DNA from: Streptomyces vinaceus | Lineage (GTDB): Bacteria > Actinomycetota > Actinomycetes > Streptomycetales > Streptomycetaceae | Reading direction: 5' to 3' | DNA length: 64,000 bases | NCBI RefSeq assembly: GCF_008704935.1 | Contig: NZ_CP023692.1 | Location: forward strand, 5,955,501-6,019,500 | Made by a program: the position numbers and the translations under genes | Part shown: one piece after another, positions 20,783 to 30,024 of the stretch | How positions within the stretch are numbered: the first letter of the stretch is position 1 | Layout: every line of letters begins with the position of its first letter | The notes under the pieces: model-generated | The model's input: the letters and a program-made list of their open reading frames with translations, nothing else | The model's database searches: none | Told to the model about the DNA's origin: nothing

Positions 20783-22759
20783 GTGTCAGACGTCCGTGTG
20801 ATCATCCAACGCGATTCCGAGCGGGACGAGCGCGTGGTGGCCACGGGCACTACGGCGGCCGAGCTCTTCGCCGGCGAGCGCACCATCGTCGCCGCGCGCG
20901 TCGCGGGTGAGCTGAAGGACCTCTCGTACGAGGTGAAGGACGGCGAGACCGTCGAGCCGGTGGAGATCTCCTCCGAGGACGGCCTGAACATCCTGCGCCA
21001 CTCGACCGCGCACGTCATGGCGCAGGCCGTGCAGGAGCTCTTCCCCGAGGCCAAGCTGGGCATCGGCCCGCCGGTCCGCGACGGCTTCTACTACGACTTC
21101 GACGTGGCCCGGCCCTTCACCCCGGAGGACCTGAAGGCCGTCGAGAAGAAGATGCAGGAGATCCAGAAGCGCGGCCAGCGCTTCTCCCGCCGCGTCGTCA
21201 CCGACGAGGCGGCCCGCGAGGAGCTCGCCGACGAGCCGTACAAGCTGGAGCTCATCGGCATCAAGGGTTCGGCCTCGACCGACGACGGGGCGAACGTCGA
21301 GGTGGGCGGCGGCGAGCTGACCATCTACGACAACCTCGACGCCAAGACCGGCGAGCTGTGCTGGAAGGACCTCTGCCGCGGTCCCCACCTGCCCACCACC
21401 CGCAACATCCCGGCGTTCAAGCTCATGCGCAACGCGGCCGCCTACTGGCGCGGCAGCGAGAAGAACCCGATGCTCCAGCGCATCTACGGCACCGCCTGGC
21501 CCTCGAAGGAAGAGCTGAAGGCCCACCTCGACTTCCTCGCCGAGGCCGAGAAGCGCGACCACCGCAAGCTGGGCAACGAGCTCGACCTCTTCTCCGTCCC
21601 GGACGAGATCGGCTCCGGCCTCGCCGTCTTCCACCCGCGCGGCGGCATCATCCGCCGGACCATGGAGGACTACTCGCGCCGCCGGCACGAGGAGGAGGGC
21701 TACGAGTTCGTCTACTCCCCGCACGCCACCAAGGGCGCCCTCTTCGAGAAGAGCGGCCACCTGGACTGGTACGCGGAGGGCATGTACCCCCCCATGCAGC
21801 TCGACGGTGGTACCGACTACTACCTCAAGCCGATGAACTGCCCGATGCACAACCTGATCTTCGACGCGCGCGGCCGCTCCTACCGTGAGCTCCCGCTGCG
21901 CCTGTTCGAGTTCGGCACCGTGTACCGGTACGAGAAGTCGGGCGTGGTCCACGGTCTGACCCGGGCCCGCGGCTTCACCCAGGACGACGCGCACATCTAC
22001 TGCACCCGCGAGCAGATGGCCGAGGAGCTCGACCGCACACTCACCTTCGTGCTGAACCTGCTCCGCGACTACGGTCTGACCGACTTCTACCTGGAGCTGT
22101 CGACCAAGGACCCGGAGAAGTTCGTGGGCTCGGACGAGGTCTGGGAGGAGGCCACCGCCGTCCTCCAGCAGGTCGCCGAGAAGCAGGGCCTCCCGCTGAC
22201 CCCCGACCCGGGCGGCGCGGCCTTCTACGGCCCGAAGATCTCCGTGCAGGCGCGCGACGCCATCGGCCGTACCTGGCAGATGTCGACCGTGCAGCTCGAC
22301 TTCAACCTGCCGGAGCGGTTCAACCTGGAGTACACCGCCCCGGACGGCTCGCGCCAGCGCCCGGTCATGATCCACCGCGCGCTGTTCGGCTCGATCGAGC
22401 GGTTCTTCGCGGTGCTGCTGGAGCACTACGCGGGCGCCATGCCGCCGTGGCTGGCCCCGGTCCAGGCCGTCGGCATCCCGATCGGCGACGGGCACGTGGA
22501 GTACCTGCAGGAGTTCGCCGCCGAGGCGAAGAAGAAGGGCCTGCGGGTCGAGGTGGACGCCTCCTCCGACCGCATGCAGAAGAAGATCCGCAACCACCAG
22601 AAGCTCAAGGTCCCGTTCATGATCATCGTCGGTGACGAGGACATGGCCGCGGGCACCGTCTCCTTCCGCTACCGCGACGGTTCGCAGGAGAACGGCATCG
22701 CCAAGGACGAGGCGCTGGCCAAGCTGGCCAAGGTCGTCGAGGACCGCGTCCAGGTCTGA
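20783..22759 (+). CDS. thrS: Threonyl-tRNA synthetase
   Basis: 658 residues, full length. TGS domain at about 1–65, N2 editing domain with HSTAHVMAQAV and later CRGPHLPTT motifs, then the class II catalytic core with FHPRGGIIRRTMEDY, MNCPMHNLIF (zinc Cys), the REL-PLRLFEFGTVYRYE motif 2 region, and the C-terminal anticodon-binding domain. GTG 20783 has AGGAG upstream and begins the TGS domain at once. No T-box leader is seen. In mycobacteria thrS starts the HIT–pgsA–patA–pimA cluster that appears here downstream. Confidence 0.97.
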   Translation: MSDVRVIIQRDSERDERVVATGTTAAELFAGERTIVAARVAGELKDLSYEVKDGETVEPVEISSEDGLNILRHSTAHVMAQAVQELFPEAKLGIGPPVRDGFYYDFDVARPFTPEDLKAVEKKMQEIQKRGQRFSRRVVTDEAAREELADEPYKLELIGIKGSASTDDGANVEVGGGELTIYDNLDAKTGELCWKDLCRGPHLPTTRNIPAFKLMRNAAAYWRGSEKNPMLQRIYGTAWPSKEELKAHLDFLAEAEKRDHRKLGNELDLFSVPDEIGSGLAVFHPRGGIIRRTMEDYSRRRHEEEGYEFVYSPHATKGALFEKSGHLDWYAEGMYPPMQLDGGTDYYLKPMNCPMHNLIFDARGRSYRELPLRLFEFGTVYRYEKSGVVHGLTRARGFTQDDAHIYCTREQMAEELDRTLTFVLNLLRDYGLTDFYLELSTKDPEKFVGSDEVWEEATAVLQQVAEKQGLPLTPDPGGAAFYGPKISVQARDAIGRTWQMSTVQLDFNLPERFNLEYTAPDGSRQRPVMIHRALFGSIERFFAVLLEHYAGAMPPWLAPVQAVGIPIGDGHVEYLQEFAAEAKKKGLRVEVDASSDRMQKKIRNHQKLKVPFMIIVGDEDMAAGTVSFRYRDGSQENGIAKDEALAKLAKVVEDRVQV

Positions 22760-22761
22760 CG

Positions 22762-22808
22762 GGTCTGACAGGACAGGTCTGACAGGACAGGTCTCTGACA
22801 GGTCTGAC
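22762..22808. repeat. Short tandem repeat after thrS
   Basis: The 14-bp unit GGTCTGACAGGACA occurs at 22762–22775 and 22776–22789, followed by shortened GGTCTCTGACA and GGTCTGAC copies. It is AT-richer than its surroundings and non-coding. Confidence 0.75.
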
Positions 22809-22820
22809 CCGCGCAGCGGT

Positions 22821-23516
22821 TCACCGAGGGGCCCCGGGAGAGCTTCCGCCTCCCGAGGGCCCCTCTTCCTCGCCCTCCCGGCGGAAGACCTGGATCAGCC
22901 AGGACGAGAAGGAACCGGTCACGGCGCCCAGCAGGCCCAGGCCGAAGGTCATCAGCCCGACGGCGATCAGCCGCCCCCGCGCCGTCACCGGGGCCACGTC
23001 CCCGTAGCCGACCGTCGTCAGCGTCTGGCACACGCACCAGACCGCGTCCCAGAACGTGTGGATCGGGGAGTGCGGGTCGGTGTGTTCGACGTGGTACATG
23101 CCGAGCGAGCCGGAGAAGCCGAGCAGCACCGACGAGAGACCGGCGTACGTGATCACGCGCGGGTAGAGGCTGCGGCGCGGGCGGTCGTGGTGCTTGGCCT
23201 CGATGGCGTCGTGGACCTTGACCATGCGCAGCGGCCGCAGCGTCGGGAGCAGGACGACCAGGGCGTCCAGCCAGTGCAGCCGGATGAAGCGCCGCGGCCG
23301 CAGGCCGCTGAGGACCAGCCGCACCAGGAAGTCCACGATGAAGCAGAACCAGGTCACCAGGACCACGACGCTGGCGACGTCCCGCCAGAGGCTGTGGGCG
23401 TCGTTGGCCAGGACGCGGACCGCGTACCCGGCGAGGAAGACCAGCGAGGCGTAGAACAGGGGCAGCTCGGTACGGCGCTCCCACACGGCGTCCCGGGTCT
23501 CGGCTTGTGCGCGCAT
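22821..23516 (-). CDS. Potassium channel family protein
   Basis: 231 residues. There are four to six membrane segments, with a voltage-sensor-like part (about 20–100, containing the Arg-rich FLVRLVLSGLRPRRFIRL and LRPLRMVKVHD) and a pore domain with selectivity filter TVGYGD at 168–173 between two helices. The short C-terminus has no RCK domain. It should conduct K+ across the plasma membrane. The gene interrupts the usual thrS–HIT order. The last residues (EEEGPSGGGSSPGAPR) coincide with a terminator hairpin used by thrS. Confidence 0.9.
   Translation of the reverse strand: MRAQAETRDAVWERRTELPLFYASLVFLAGYAVRVLANDAHSLWRDVASVVVLVTWFCFIVDFLVRLVLSGLRPRRFIRLHWLDALVVLLPTLRPLRMVKVHDAIEAKHHDRPRRSLYPRVITYAGLSSVLLGFSGSLGMYHVEHTDPHSPIHTFWDAVWCVCQTLTTVGYGDVAPVTARGRLIAVGLMTFGLGLLGAVTGSFSSWLIQVFRREGEEEGPSGGGSSPGAPR
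22826..22865. terminator. Hairpin terminator overlapping the channel gene 3' end
   Basis: GAGGGGCCCCGGGAG (22826–22840) pairs with CTCCCGAGGGCCCCTC (22850–22865) with one bulged A and a 9-nt loop. It should stop thrS transcription, yet it lies inside the last codons of the convergent channel gene. Confidence 0.7.
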
Positions 23517-23595
23517 GGGCCCAGCATCGCGGCCCCGGTGCCGGTCCCCGCCCCGGCGACACGCCCGCCGGGGGCAAGGTCATATGCTGCATCCC

Positions 23596-24144
23596 ATGAC
23601 GACTGAGCCGGAGCAGCAGATCGGTGTGGGCACGCAGGACGCGTTCCAGCGTCTGTGGACGCCCCACCGGATGGCCTACATCCAGGGGGAGAACAAGCCG
23701 ACCGGTCCGGAGGCCGGGGACGGCTGTCCCTTCTGCGGGATTCCGGAGATGTCCGACCAGGACGGCCTGGTCGTGGCCCGGGGCAAGCACGTCTACGCCG
23801 TGCTGAACCTGTACCCGTACAACGGCGGGCACCTCATGGTGGTCCCGTACCGGCACGTCGCCGACTACACGGAGCTCGACCCCGCCGAGACGGCCGAGCT
23901 GGCCGATCTCACGAAGCGGGCGATGGTCGCGCTGCGCAAGGCGTCCGGGGCGCACGGGTTCAACATCGGCATGAACCAGGGTTCGGTCGCGGGGGCCGGT
24001 ATCGCGGCGCACCTGCACCAGCACATCGTGCCCCGCTGGGGCGGGGACACGAACTTCATGCCGGTCGTCGGCCACACCAAGGTGCTGCCCCAACTCCTCG
24101 CGGACACCCGCCAGATGCTCGCCGACGCCTGGCCCGTCGGCTAG
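23596..24144 (+). CDS. HIT-family hydrolase/phosphorylase (Ap4A phosphorylase-like)
   Basis: 182 residues. CPFCGIPEMSDQDGLVVARG starts the domain with a zinc-like CxxC, and the histidine triad is HLHQHIVPRW near residue 140. The mycobacterial orthologue in the same position (Rv2613c) is reported to be an Ap4A phosphorylase, so cleavage of Ap4A or related dinucleotides is the best guess. Ap4A is a by-product of aminoacyl-tRNA synthetases, which makes the proximity to thrS sensible. The start ATG 23596 has no good Shine–Dalgarno sequence. Confidence 0.9.
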   Translation: MTTEPEQQIGVGTQDAFQRLWTPHRMAYIQGENKPTGPEAGDGCPFCGIPEMSDQDGLVVARGKHVYAVLNLYPYNGGHLMVVPYRHVADYTELDPAETAELADLTKRAMVALRKASGAHGFNIGMNQGSVAGAGIAAHLHQHIVPRWGGDTNFMPVVGHTKVLPQLLADTRQMLADAWPVG

Positions 24145-24150
24145 GAACGC

Positions 24151-24196
24151 GACCCGGGGGGCCCGGAGCCGGCACCGGCTCCGGGCCCCCCGGGTC
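24151..24196. terminator. Long bidirectional hairpin terminator
   Basis: A perfect 22-bp inverted repeat (24151–24172 with 24175–24196) has almost no loop, so the innermost pairs must open. It lies between the HIT gene and the convergent membrane-protein gene, whose stop codon it touches. Confidence 0.88.
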
Positions 24197-25872
24197 TAGG
24201 CGTCGTACGCGTCCGCCTTGCGCGGGGCGGCGTCCTGGACGAGCCCGCTGACGATCATCGAGCGGTTGCTGAAGCGGTCGATGTCGGCGCCGTTCTCCTC
24301 CAGCACCCGCAGCGCGGCCGCGTGCACGGCCCGCAGGACCGGGGTGGCGGCGCGCAGGGCGTCGTCCGCCATGAAGCGGTGGCGCCAGGGCTGGCCCGCC
24401 CAGACGTGGCGCAGGCCGAAGGGCTCGGGCAGGACCAGCTTGCCGCCGAGGTAGTCGAGTATCGGCGGGAACCAGGTCAGCGGGGCGCGGACGGCGAGGC
24501 GGACCACTTCCTGGGCGTCCACCAGCGGCAGGGGCCGCTCGACGGTCTCCCAGAACCGGACCGACTTGGGCACCTCGACCTTCGGCGCCGCCGACTTGCT
24601 GGTGAACAGGCCGTGCACCGGCCCGAGGGCGTGGCCGGTCACCTCCACGCGCAGGGTCTTGTAGAGCACGGTGACCGTCACCAGCATGGTGATCACCAAC
24701 TGGCCGTCCCAGAGCGGGTACTGGATGCCGAGGTAGTGCCGGTTGCCGCCGCTGAACTGCTGCTCGTTGCAGATCCGGGTGATCTCGTGCGGTTTGACGA
24801 GGAAGGTGTCCACGTCGGCGCCGGTCGGACGGGCCACCTCGCCCGCGCCCTCGCCGACCGGGGTGACGATCCAGTGCTGGATCGAGGCGGGCGGCAGACC
24901 GCCGGTGTGCAGCGGGCCGCGCTCCAGCTTGCGCAGTTCGGCGTCGACCGCGCGTATGACGTCCCAGCTGCGGAACGGGTGGATCTCCATGCCCTCGGTC
25001 TTGGGCACGAGCTCCTCGGCCATCTGCCAGCTGCCCCAGCGGGTGCCCATGCCGAGGATGCCCTTGGGGCCGGCGTAGAAGACGGAGTTGCTGCGGTCCT
25101 CGGCCGTGAGCTTGGCGAGCGAGTGCCGCAGGTCTTCACGGGCCTTCTCGTCGGGGTTGCCGGGCACCGCCTCCGGGATCTTCGCGCCGATGCCGCTGCC
25201 GGCCAGCAGCCCGTCCCAGCGCGAGCGCAGGTCGGCGGCGGTGGCCTCGCAGATCCGGCGGGCCAGGAGCCAGCCCACGGCCGGGGCGATGATCATGCCG
25301 CGCAGGTAGAGGCCGAGGAAGCCGGTGAACGGCAGCCGGAACATGAGCACGGCCGCTATGACGGCGACGCCCACGAGCAGGAGCGTGCCCAGCCACGAGC
25401 GCTTTCCGTCCCCCTTGGACAGCGTCTTGCGGAGCTGGAAGAGGCCCAGCCACAGCAGGAGGCCGGGCAGGAAGACCACGCCGGCCACCAGCATGATCAG
25501 GCGCAGCTTGCGGTCGCGCTCCTTGCGGATGCGCGAGGCGGCCAGGCAGTGCTCGACGACGGTCTGCGGGTCGAGGCCGAAGGACTGGATGAGCGGTTTG
25601 CGGCCGGCGCCGAGGGTACGGGCCTCGACGGCGCGGCAGAACGCCTCGCCCAGGTTGGGCTCGAAGAGCGAGATCTTCGGGGCCTTGACCGTGGACTTGT
25701 GGTACTCGTTGTCGGCCTTGAGTATGTCGGACAGCTTGGTGTCCTTGCCGCCGTCCCGGTACGCGGCCGACGCGAGGGCGTTGGTCGCCGCGGTCTGGCC
25801 ACCACCCCCCTGGAGGGGGACCTGCGCCCCGGGCCTGAAGTCGAATCCGTCGTCCGCCACCGTTGCCCCCAT
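24196..25872 (-). CDS. Large membrane protein of unknown function
   Basis: 558 residues, no recognised domain. A long cytoplasmic N-terminus (1–120) is followed by membrane segments at about 124–145, 160–177 and 183–205, a large soluble part (about 210–375), another hydrophobic segment near 385–402, and a soluble C-terminus. The gene lies inside the otherwise conserved phosphoinositide cluster between HIT and EF-G2 genes and has normal codon use, so it is not a recent arrival by composition. An envelope role is possible but unproven. Confidence 0.72.
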   Translation of the reverse strand: MGATVADDGFDFRPGAQVPLQGGGGQTAATNALASAAYRDGGKDTKLSDILKADNEYHKSTVKAPKISLFEPNLGEAFCRAVEARTLGAGRKPLIQSFGLDPQTVVEHCLAASRIRKERDRKLRLIMLVAGVVFLPGLLLWLGLFQLRKTLSKGDGKRSWLGTLLLVGVAVIAAVLMFRLPFTGFLGLYLRGMIIAPAVGWLLARRICEATAADLRSRWDGLLAGSGIGAKIPEAVPGNPDEKAREDLRHSLAKLTAEDRSNSVFYAGPKGILGMGTRWGSWQMAEELVPKTEGMEIHPFRSWDVIRAVDAELRKLERGPLHTGGLPPASIQHWIVTPVGEGAGEVARPTGADVDTFLVKPHEITRICNEQQFSGGNRHYLGIQYPLWDGQLVITMLVTVTVLYKTLRVEVTGHALGPVHGLFTSKSAAPKVEVPKSVRFWETVERPLPLVDAQEVVRLAVRAPLTWFPPILDYLGGKLVLPEPFGLRHVWAGQPWRHRFMADDALRAATPVLRAVHAAALRVLEENGADIDRFSNRSMIVSGLVQDAAPRKADAYDA

Positions 25873-26011
25873 CGCTGTGCGTTGTGCTCTTTTGCCGCGC
25901 AGATGAGCCTATCGGCGTATCTCTTCCCATGGTCATGGGACAGGGAAATGCCGCCCACCGCAAGCGGCTTGGGTGGGCGGCCGCCGGGGAAGGCCCCTGG
26001 CGCTGTGTCCG

Positions 26012-28207
26012 TCAGATTCCCTTCTCGGCCTGTTCCCGCACCTTGTCCGCGATCTGGGGCGGCATGGGCTCGTGGCGGGCGTAGGCGCGGGTGAACCGGC
26101 CCGTACCGTGCGACACCGAGCGCAGTTCGACGGCGTACCGGCCGATCTCGATCTCGGGGATCTCGGCGCGGACCTCCGTACGTCCGGCGCCCGCCTGTTC
26201 GGTTCCGACGACGCGGCCGCGGCGGCCGGCGAGGTCGCTCATGACCGGGCCGACGTACTCGTCGGGGACCAGGACGGAGAGCTCCGCCACCGGTTCCAGG
26301 AGGTGGATGCGGGCCTCGGCGGCGGCTTCGCGCAGGGCGAGCGCCCCGGCGGTCTGGAAGGCGGCGTCGGAGGAGTCCACCGAGTGCGCCTTGCCGTCGA
26401 GCAGGGTGATGCGCACGTCGACCAGCGGATAGCCGGCCGCGACCCCGCGGGCGGCCTGGGTGCGTACGCCCTTCTCGACGGAGGGGATGAACTGGCGGGG
26501 CACCGCGCCGCCGACCACCTTGTCGACGAACTCGATGCCGCTGCCCGGCGGGAGGGGCTCCACCTCGATCTCGCAGATGGCGAACTGGCCGTGCCCGCCG
26601 GACTGTTTGACGTGCCGGCCGCGGCCCGCCGCCTTGGCGCCGAAGGTCTCGCGCAGGCTCACCTTGTGCGGGACGGGGTCGACCTGGACCCCGTAGCGGG
26701 TGCGCAGCCGCTCCAGCGCCACGTCCTGGTGCGCCTCGCCGAGGCACCACAAGACGACCTGGTGGGTGTCCGGGTTCTGCTCCAGCCGCATCGTGGGGTC
26801 CTCGGCCACGAGCCGGGCCAGGCCCTGGGAGAGCTTGTCCTCGTCGGCCTTGCTGTGGGCCGCGATGGCGAGGGGGAGCAACGGGTCCGGCATCGGCCAG
26901 GGCTCCATGAGCAGGGGCCGCTCCTTGGCCGAGAGGGTGTCGCCGGTCTCGGCGCGGGTGAGTTTGGCCACGCACGCGAGGTCCCCGGCGATGACCTGGG
27001 TGAGGGTGCGCTGCTGTTTGCCGAAGGGGGAGGTGAGGGCGCCGATCCGCTCGTCGACATCGTGGTCCTCGTGGCCGCGGTCGGCCAGCCCGTGCCCGCT
27101 GACGTGCACCGTCTCCTCGGGCCGCAGGGTGCCGGAGAAGACGCGCACGAGGGAGACGCGCCCGACGTAGGGGTCGGAGGAGGTCTTGACGACCTCGGCG
27201 ACCAGCGGCCCGTCCGGATCGCAGGTGACGTCCGGGCGCTCGGCGCCGTCGGGGGCGGTGACGGACACGGCGGCCCGCTCCAGCGGCGTGGGGAAGCCTC
27301 CGGTGATCAGCTCCAGGAGTTCGACGGTGCCCAGGCCCTGGCGGGCCCCGTCGGCGGCGGGGGCGGCCATCAGGACGGGGTGGAAGGTGCCGCGGGCGAC
27401 GGCGCGCTCCAGATCGTCGACGAGGGTCTTGAAGTCGATGTCCTCGCCGCCGAGGTAGCGGTCCATGAGGCTCTCGTCCTCGCTCTGCGCGATGATGCCC
27501 TCGATCAGGCGGGAGCGGGCGCCGGAGATGAGGTCGAGCTCGGCGGGCTCGGGGTCGCGCTCCACGCGCTCCCCGGAGGTGTAGTCGTACACGCGCCGCG
27601 AGAGCAGGCCGAGGAGGCCGGCGACCGGGGTGTGCCCGTCGGGGCCGGGGGGCCCGTACAGGGGCAGGTAGAGCGGGACGACGGCGTCGGGGTCGTCGGC
27701 TCCGAAGATCTCCCCGCAGACCGTGGTCATCTGCGCGTAGTCGGCCCGGGCCGCCTCCAGATGGGTGACGACGATGGCGCGGGGCATGCCGACGGCCGCG
27801 CACTCGTCCCAGAGCATCCGGGTGGCACCGTCGATGCCGTCCGAGGAGGAGACGACGAAGAGGGCCGCGTCCGCGGCGCGCAGACCGGCCCTGAGCTCGC
27901 CGACGAAATCGGCGTATCCGGGGGTGTCCAGAATGTTGATCTTGATGCCGGCCCATTCGACGGGGACCAGGGACAGCTGCACGGACCGCTGCTGCCGGTG
28001 CTCGATCTCGTCGTAGTCGGAGACGGCCGTGCCGTCCTCGACCCGGCCGGCCCGGTTGACGGCGCCCGCCGTCAGGGCGAGGGCTTCGACGAGGGTGGTC
28101 TTGCCGGCTCCGCTGTGGCCGACCAGCACGACGTTGCGCAGCGACGACGGGCGGTCGGCCGCCGGTGCCCTGCCGGCGGCTCCGGCTTGGTGTGATGTGG
28201 CTCCCAT
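26012..28207 (-). CDS. Elongation factor G-like protein EF-G2
   Basis: 731 residues with the EF-G domain order: G domain (1–about 280), domain II, and C-terminal domains III–V. P-loop GHSGAGKTT and DTPGYADF (G3) are intact. The usual G4 motif NKxD is replaced (IVVTHLEAARADY), so guanine specificity or GTPase cycling is probably altered. This type is a paralogue of the housekeeping fusA product; the mycobacterial EF-G2 has been reported to lack ribosome-dependent GTPase activity. Its role in Streptomyces is not known to me. Confidence 0.88.
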   Translation of the reverse strand: MGATSHQAGAAGRAPAADRPSSLRNVVLVGHSGAGKTTLVEALALTAGAVNRAGRVEDGTAVSDYDEIEHRQQRSVQLSLVPVEWAGIKINILDTPGYADFVGELRAGLRAADAALFVVSSSDGIDGATRMLWDECAAVGMPRAIVVTHLEAARADYAQMTTVCGEIFGADDPDAVVPLYLPLYGPPGPDGHTPVAGLLGLLSRRVYDYTSGERVERDPEPAELDLISGARSRLIEGIIAQSEDESLMDRYLGGEDIDFKTLVDDLERAVARGTFHPVLMAAPAADGARQGLGTVELLELITGGFPTPLERAAVSVTAPDGAERPDVTCDPDGPLVAEVVKTSSDPYVGRVSLVRVFSGTLRPEETVHVSGHGLADRGHEDHDVDERIGALTSPFGKQQRTLTQVIAGDLACVAKLTRAETGDTLSAKERPLLMEPWPMPDPLLPLAIAAHSKADEDKLSQGLARLVAEDPTMRLEQNPDTHQVVLWCLGEAHQDVALERLRTRYGVQVDPVPHKVSLRETFGAKAAGRGRHVKQSGGHGQFAICEIEVEPLPPGSGIEFVDKVVGGAVPRQFIPSVEKGVRTQAARGVAAGYPLVDVRITLLDGKAHSVDSSDAAFQTAGALALREAAAEARIHLLEPVAELSVLVPDEYVGPVMSDLAGRRGRVVGTEQAGAGRTEVRAEIPEIEIGRYAVELRSVSHGTGRFTRAYARHEPMPPQIADKVREQAEKGI

Positions 28208-28450
28208 GATGCTCGTGCCTCCCGGTGTGACGGTGAGGAGGTTGAATCGGGGTCCTTCGAGCTTTGCACCGGCGTCACACTGCGTCCATACGTAGTACTC
28301 GCCGCTGTCCGGAGCACGACACGGGGACGGCGGGGCGATTGCCCGGCCCGAACCGGTGGGTGCGCGGCGCCGGGGGCCCGGGGCGCTGGCTACGATGGGC
28401 CAGCCGGTGGCCGATGTGGCCGCGCGGCCCAGCGACCCTCCGGGAAGGCC

Positions 28451-29116
28451 ATGCTGAACAAGTACGCGCGTGCATTCTTCACGCGTGTTCTCACGCCATT
28501 CGCCGCATTCCTCCTCCGGCGGGGGGTGAGCCCGGACGCGGTCACCCTGATCGGCACGGCCGGAGTGGTGGCGGGCGCGCTGGTCTTCTTCCCCCGGGGG
28601 GAGTTCTTCTGGGGCACCATCACCATCACCCTGTTCGTGTTCTCCGACCTGGTGGACGGGAACATGGCCCGCCAGGCGGGCGTCTCCAGCCGCTGGGGCG
28701 CCTTCCTCGACTCCACGCTCGACCGGGTGGCCGACGCGGCGATCTTCGGCGGCCTGGCCCTCTGGTACGCGGGCAACGGGAACGACAACGTGCTCTGCGC
28801 GGTGGCGATCTTCTGCCTGGCCAGCGGCCAGGTGGTCTCGTACACCAAGGCCCGCGGGGAGTCGATCGGGCTGCCGGTGGCCGTCAACGGACTCATCGAG
28901 CGCGCCGAGCGGCTGGTGATCTCGCTGGTCGCGGCCGGTCTGTCCGGGCTCCAGACCTTCGGGGTGCCCTCGTGGATCGGGGTGCTGCTGCCGATCGCGC
29001 TGTGGATCGTTGCGGTGGGCTCGCTGGTCACGCTGATCCAGCGGGTGGTCACCGTACGCCGTGAGGCGGCGGAGGCCGACGCCGCGGCCGCCGTGGCCGA
29101 GGGCGGCGCGGCCTGA
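28451..29116 (+). CDS. pgsA: CDP-alcohol phosphatidyltransferase, phosphatidylinositol-phosphate synthase-like
   Basis: 221 residues with about six membrane helices. The CDP-alcohol phosphotransferase signature is complete: DLVDGNMARQAGVSSRWGAF then LDSTLDRVAD, containing the D-x2-DG-x2-AR-x8-G-x3-D-x3-D residues that bind metal and CDP-diacylglycerol. With an adjacent acyltransferase and PimA, the acceptor is most probably inositol-1-phosphate, making PI-phosphate, the first step of phosphatidylinositol mannosides. The next ATG overlaps its TGA by one base. Confidence 0.9.
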   Translation: MLNKYARAFFTRVLTPFAAFLLRRGVSPDAVTLIGTAGVVAGALVFFPRGEFFWGTITITLFVFSDLVDGNMARQAGVSSRWGAFLDSTLDRVADAAIFGGLALWYAGNGNDNVLCAVAIFCLASGQVVSYTKARGESIGLPVAVNGLIERAERLVISLVAAGLSGLQTFGVPSWIGVLLPIALWIVAVGSLVTLIQRVVTVRREAAEADAAAAVAEGGAA

Positions 29117-30024
29117 TGGCCGGCACGCTGCGGGACAAGCTGGTCGACGGGCTGTACGGGCTCGGCTGGGCCGGGGTGAAGAAGCTGCCGGAGCCCGCCG
29201 CGGTGGCGCTCGGGCGCCGGATCGCCGACTATGCCTGGAAGAGGCGCGGCAAGAGCGTGCTGCGGCTGGAGTCGAACCTGGCCCGCGTGGTGCCGGACGC
29301 CTCGCCGGAGCGGCTGCGCGCGCTGTCGCAGGCCGGGATGCGCTCGTACATGCGGTACTGGATGGAGTCCTTCCGGCTGCCGACGATGGAGACCAGCCGC
29401 TTCGGCCAGGACGTCCTGATGAAGGACGAGCACATCCTGCGCGAGGCCCTCGCCTCCGGCCGCGGGGTCGTCGTGGCCCTGCCGCACCTGGCCAACTGGG
29501 ACCTCGCCGGGGCGTGGGCCGTCGGCCACCTCGGCGTCCCCTTCACCACGGTCGCCGAGCGGCTCAAGCCCGAGAGCCTCTTCGACCGCTTCGTGGCCTA
29601 CCGCGAGAGCCTCGGCATGGAGGTCCTGCCGCACACCGGCGGCGCCGCCTTCGGCACCCTCGCCCGCCGGCTGCGCTCCGGCGGGCTGGTCTGCCTGGTG
29701 GCGGACCGCGACCTGTCCGCCTCCGGCGTGGAGGTGGACTTCTTCGGCTCCACGGCGCGCATGCCGGCCGGGCCGGCCCTGCTGGCGCAGCAGACGGGGG
29801 CGGTGCTGCTCCCGGCGACCCTGTACTACGGGGACACGCCCAGGATGTACGGCCGGATCCACCCCGAGGTGACGGTGCCGCAGGCCGGTACCCGCGCCGA
29901 GAAGACCACCGCCATGACCCAGGCGGTCGCGGACGCCTTCGCGTCGGGCATCTCCGAGCACCCGGAGGACTGGCACATGCTGCAGCGGCTGTGGCTGGAC
30001 GACCTGGAGGAGCGCGCGCAGTGA
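29116..30024 (+). CDS. Phosphatidylinositol mannoside acyltransferase
   Basis: 302 residues of the LpxL/HtrB acyltransferase family. The HxxxxD motif is HLANWDLAGAW near residue 122, followed by VAERLKPESLFDRFVAYRESLGMEVLPH and LVADRDLSASGVEVDFFG. In mycobacteria the equivalent (PatA) acylates the 6-position of the first mannose of PIM. Tight coupling to pgsA and pimA on both sides (1-bp and 4-bp overlaps) supports the same role at the inner face of the membrane. Confidence 0.9.
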   Translation: MAGTLRDKLVDGLYGLGWAGVKKLPEPAAVALGRRIADYAWKRRGKSVLRLESNLARVVPDASPERLRALSQAGMRSYMRYWMESFRLPTMETSRFGQDVLMKDEHILREALASGRGVVVALPHLANWDLAGAWAVGHLGVPFTTVAERLKPESLFDRFVAYRESLGMEVLPHTGGAAFGTLARRLRSGGLVCLVADRDLSASGVEVDFFGSTARMPAGPALLAQQTGAVLLPATLYYGDTPRMYGRIHPEVTVPQAGTRAEKTTAMTQAVADAFASGISEHPEDWHMLQRLWLDDLEERAQ

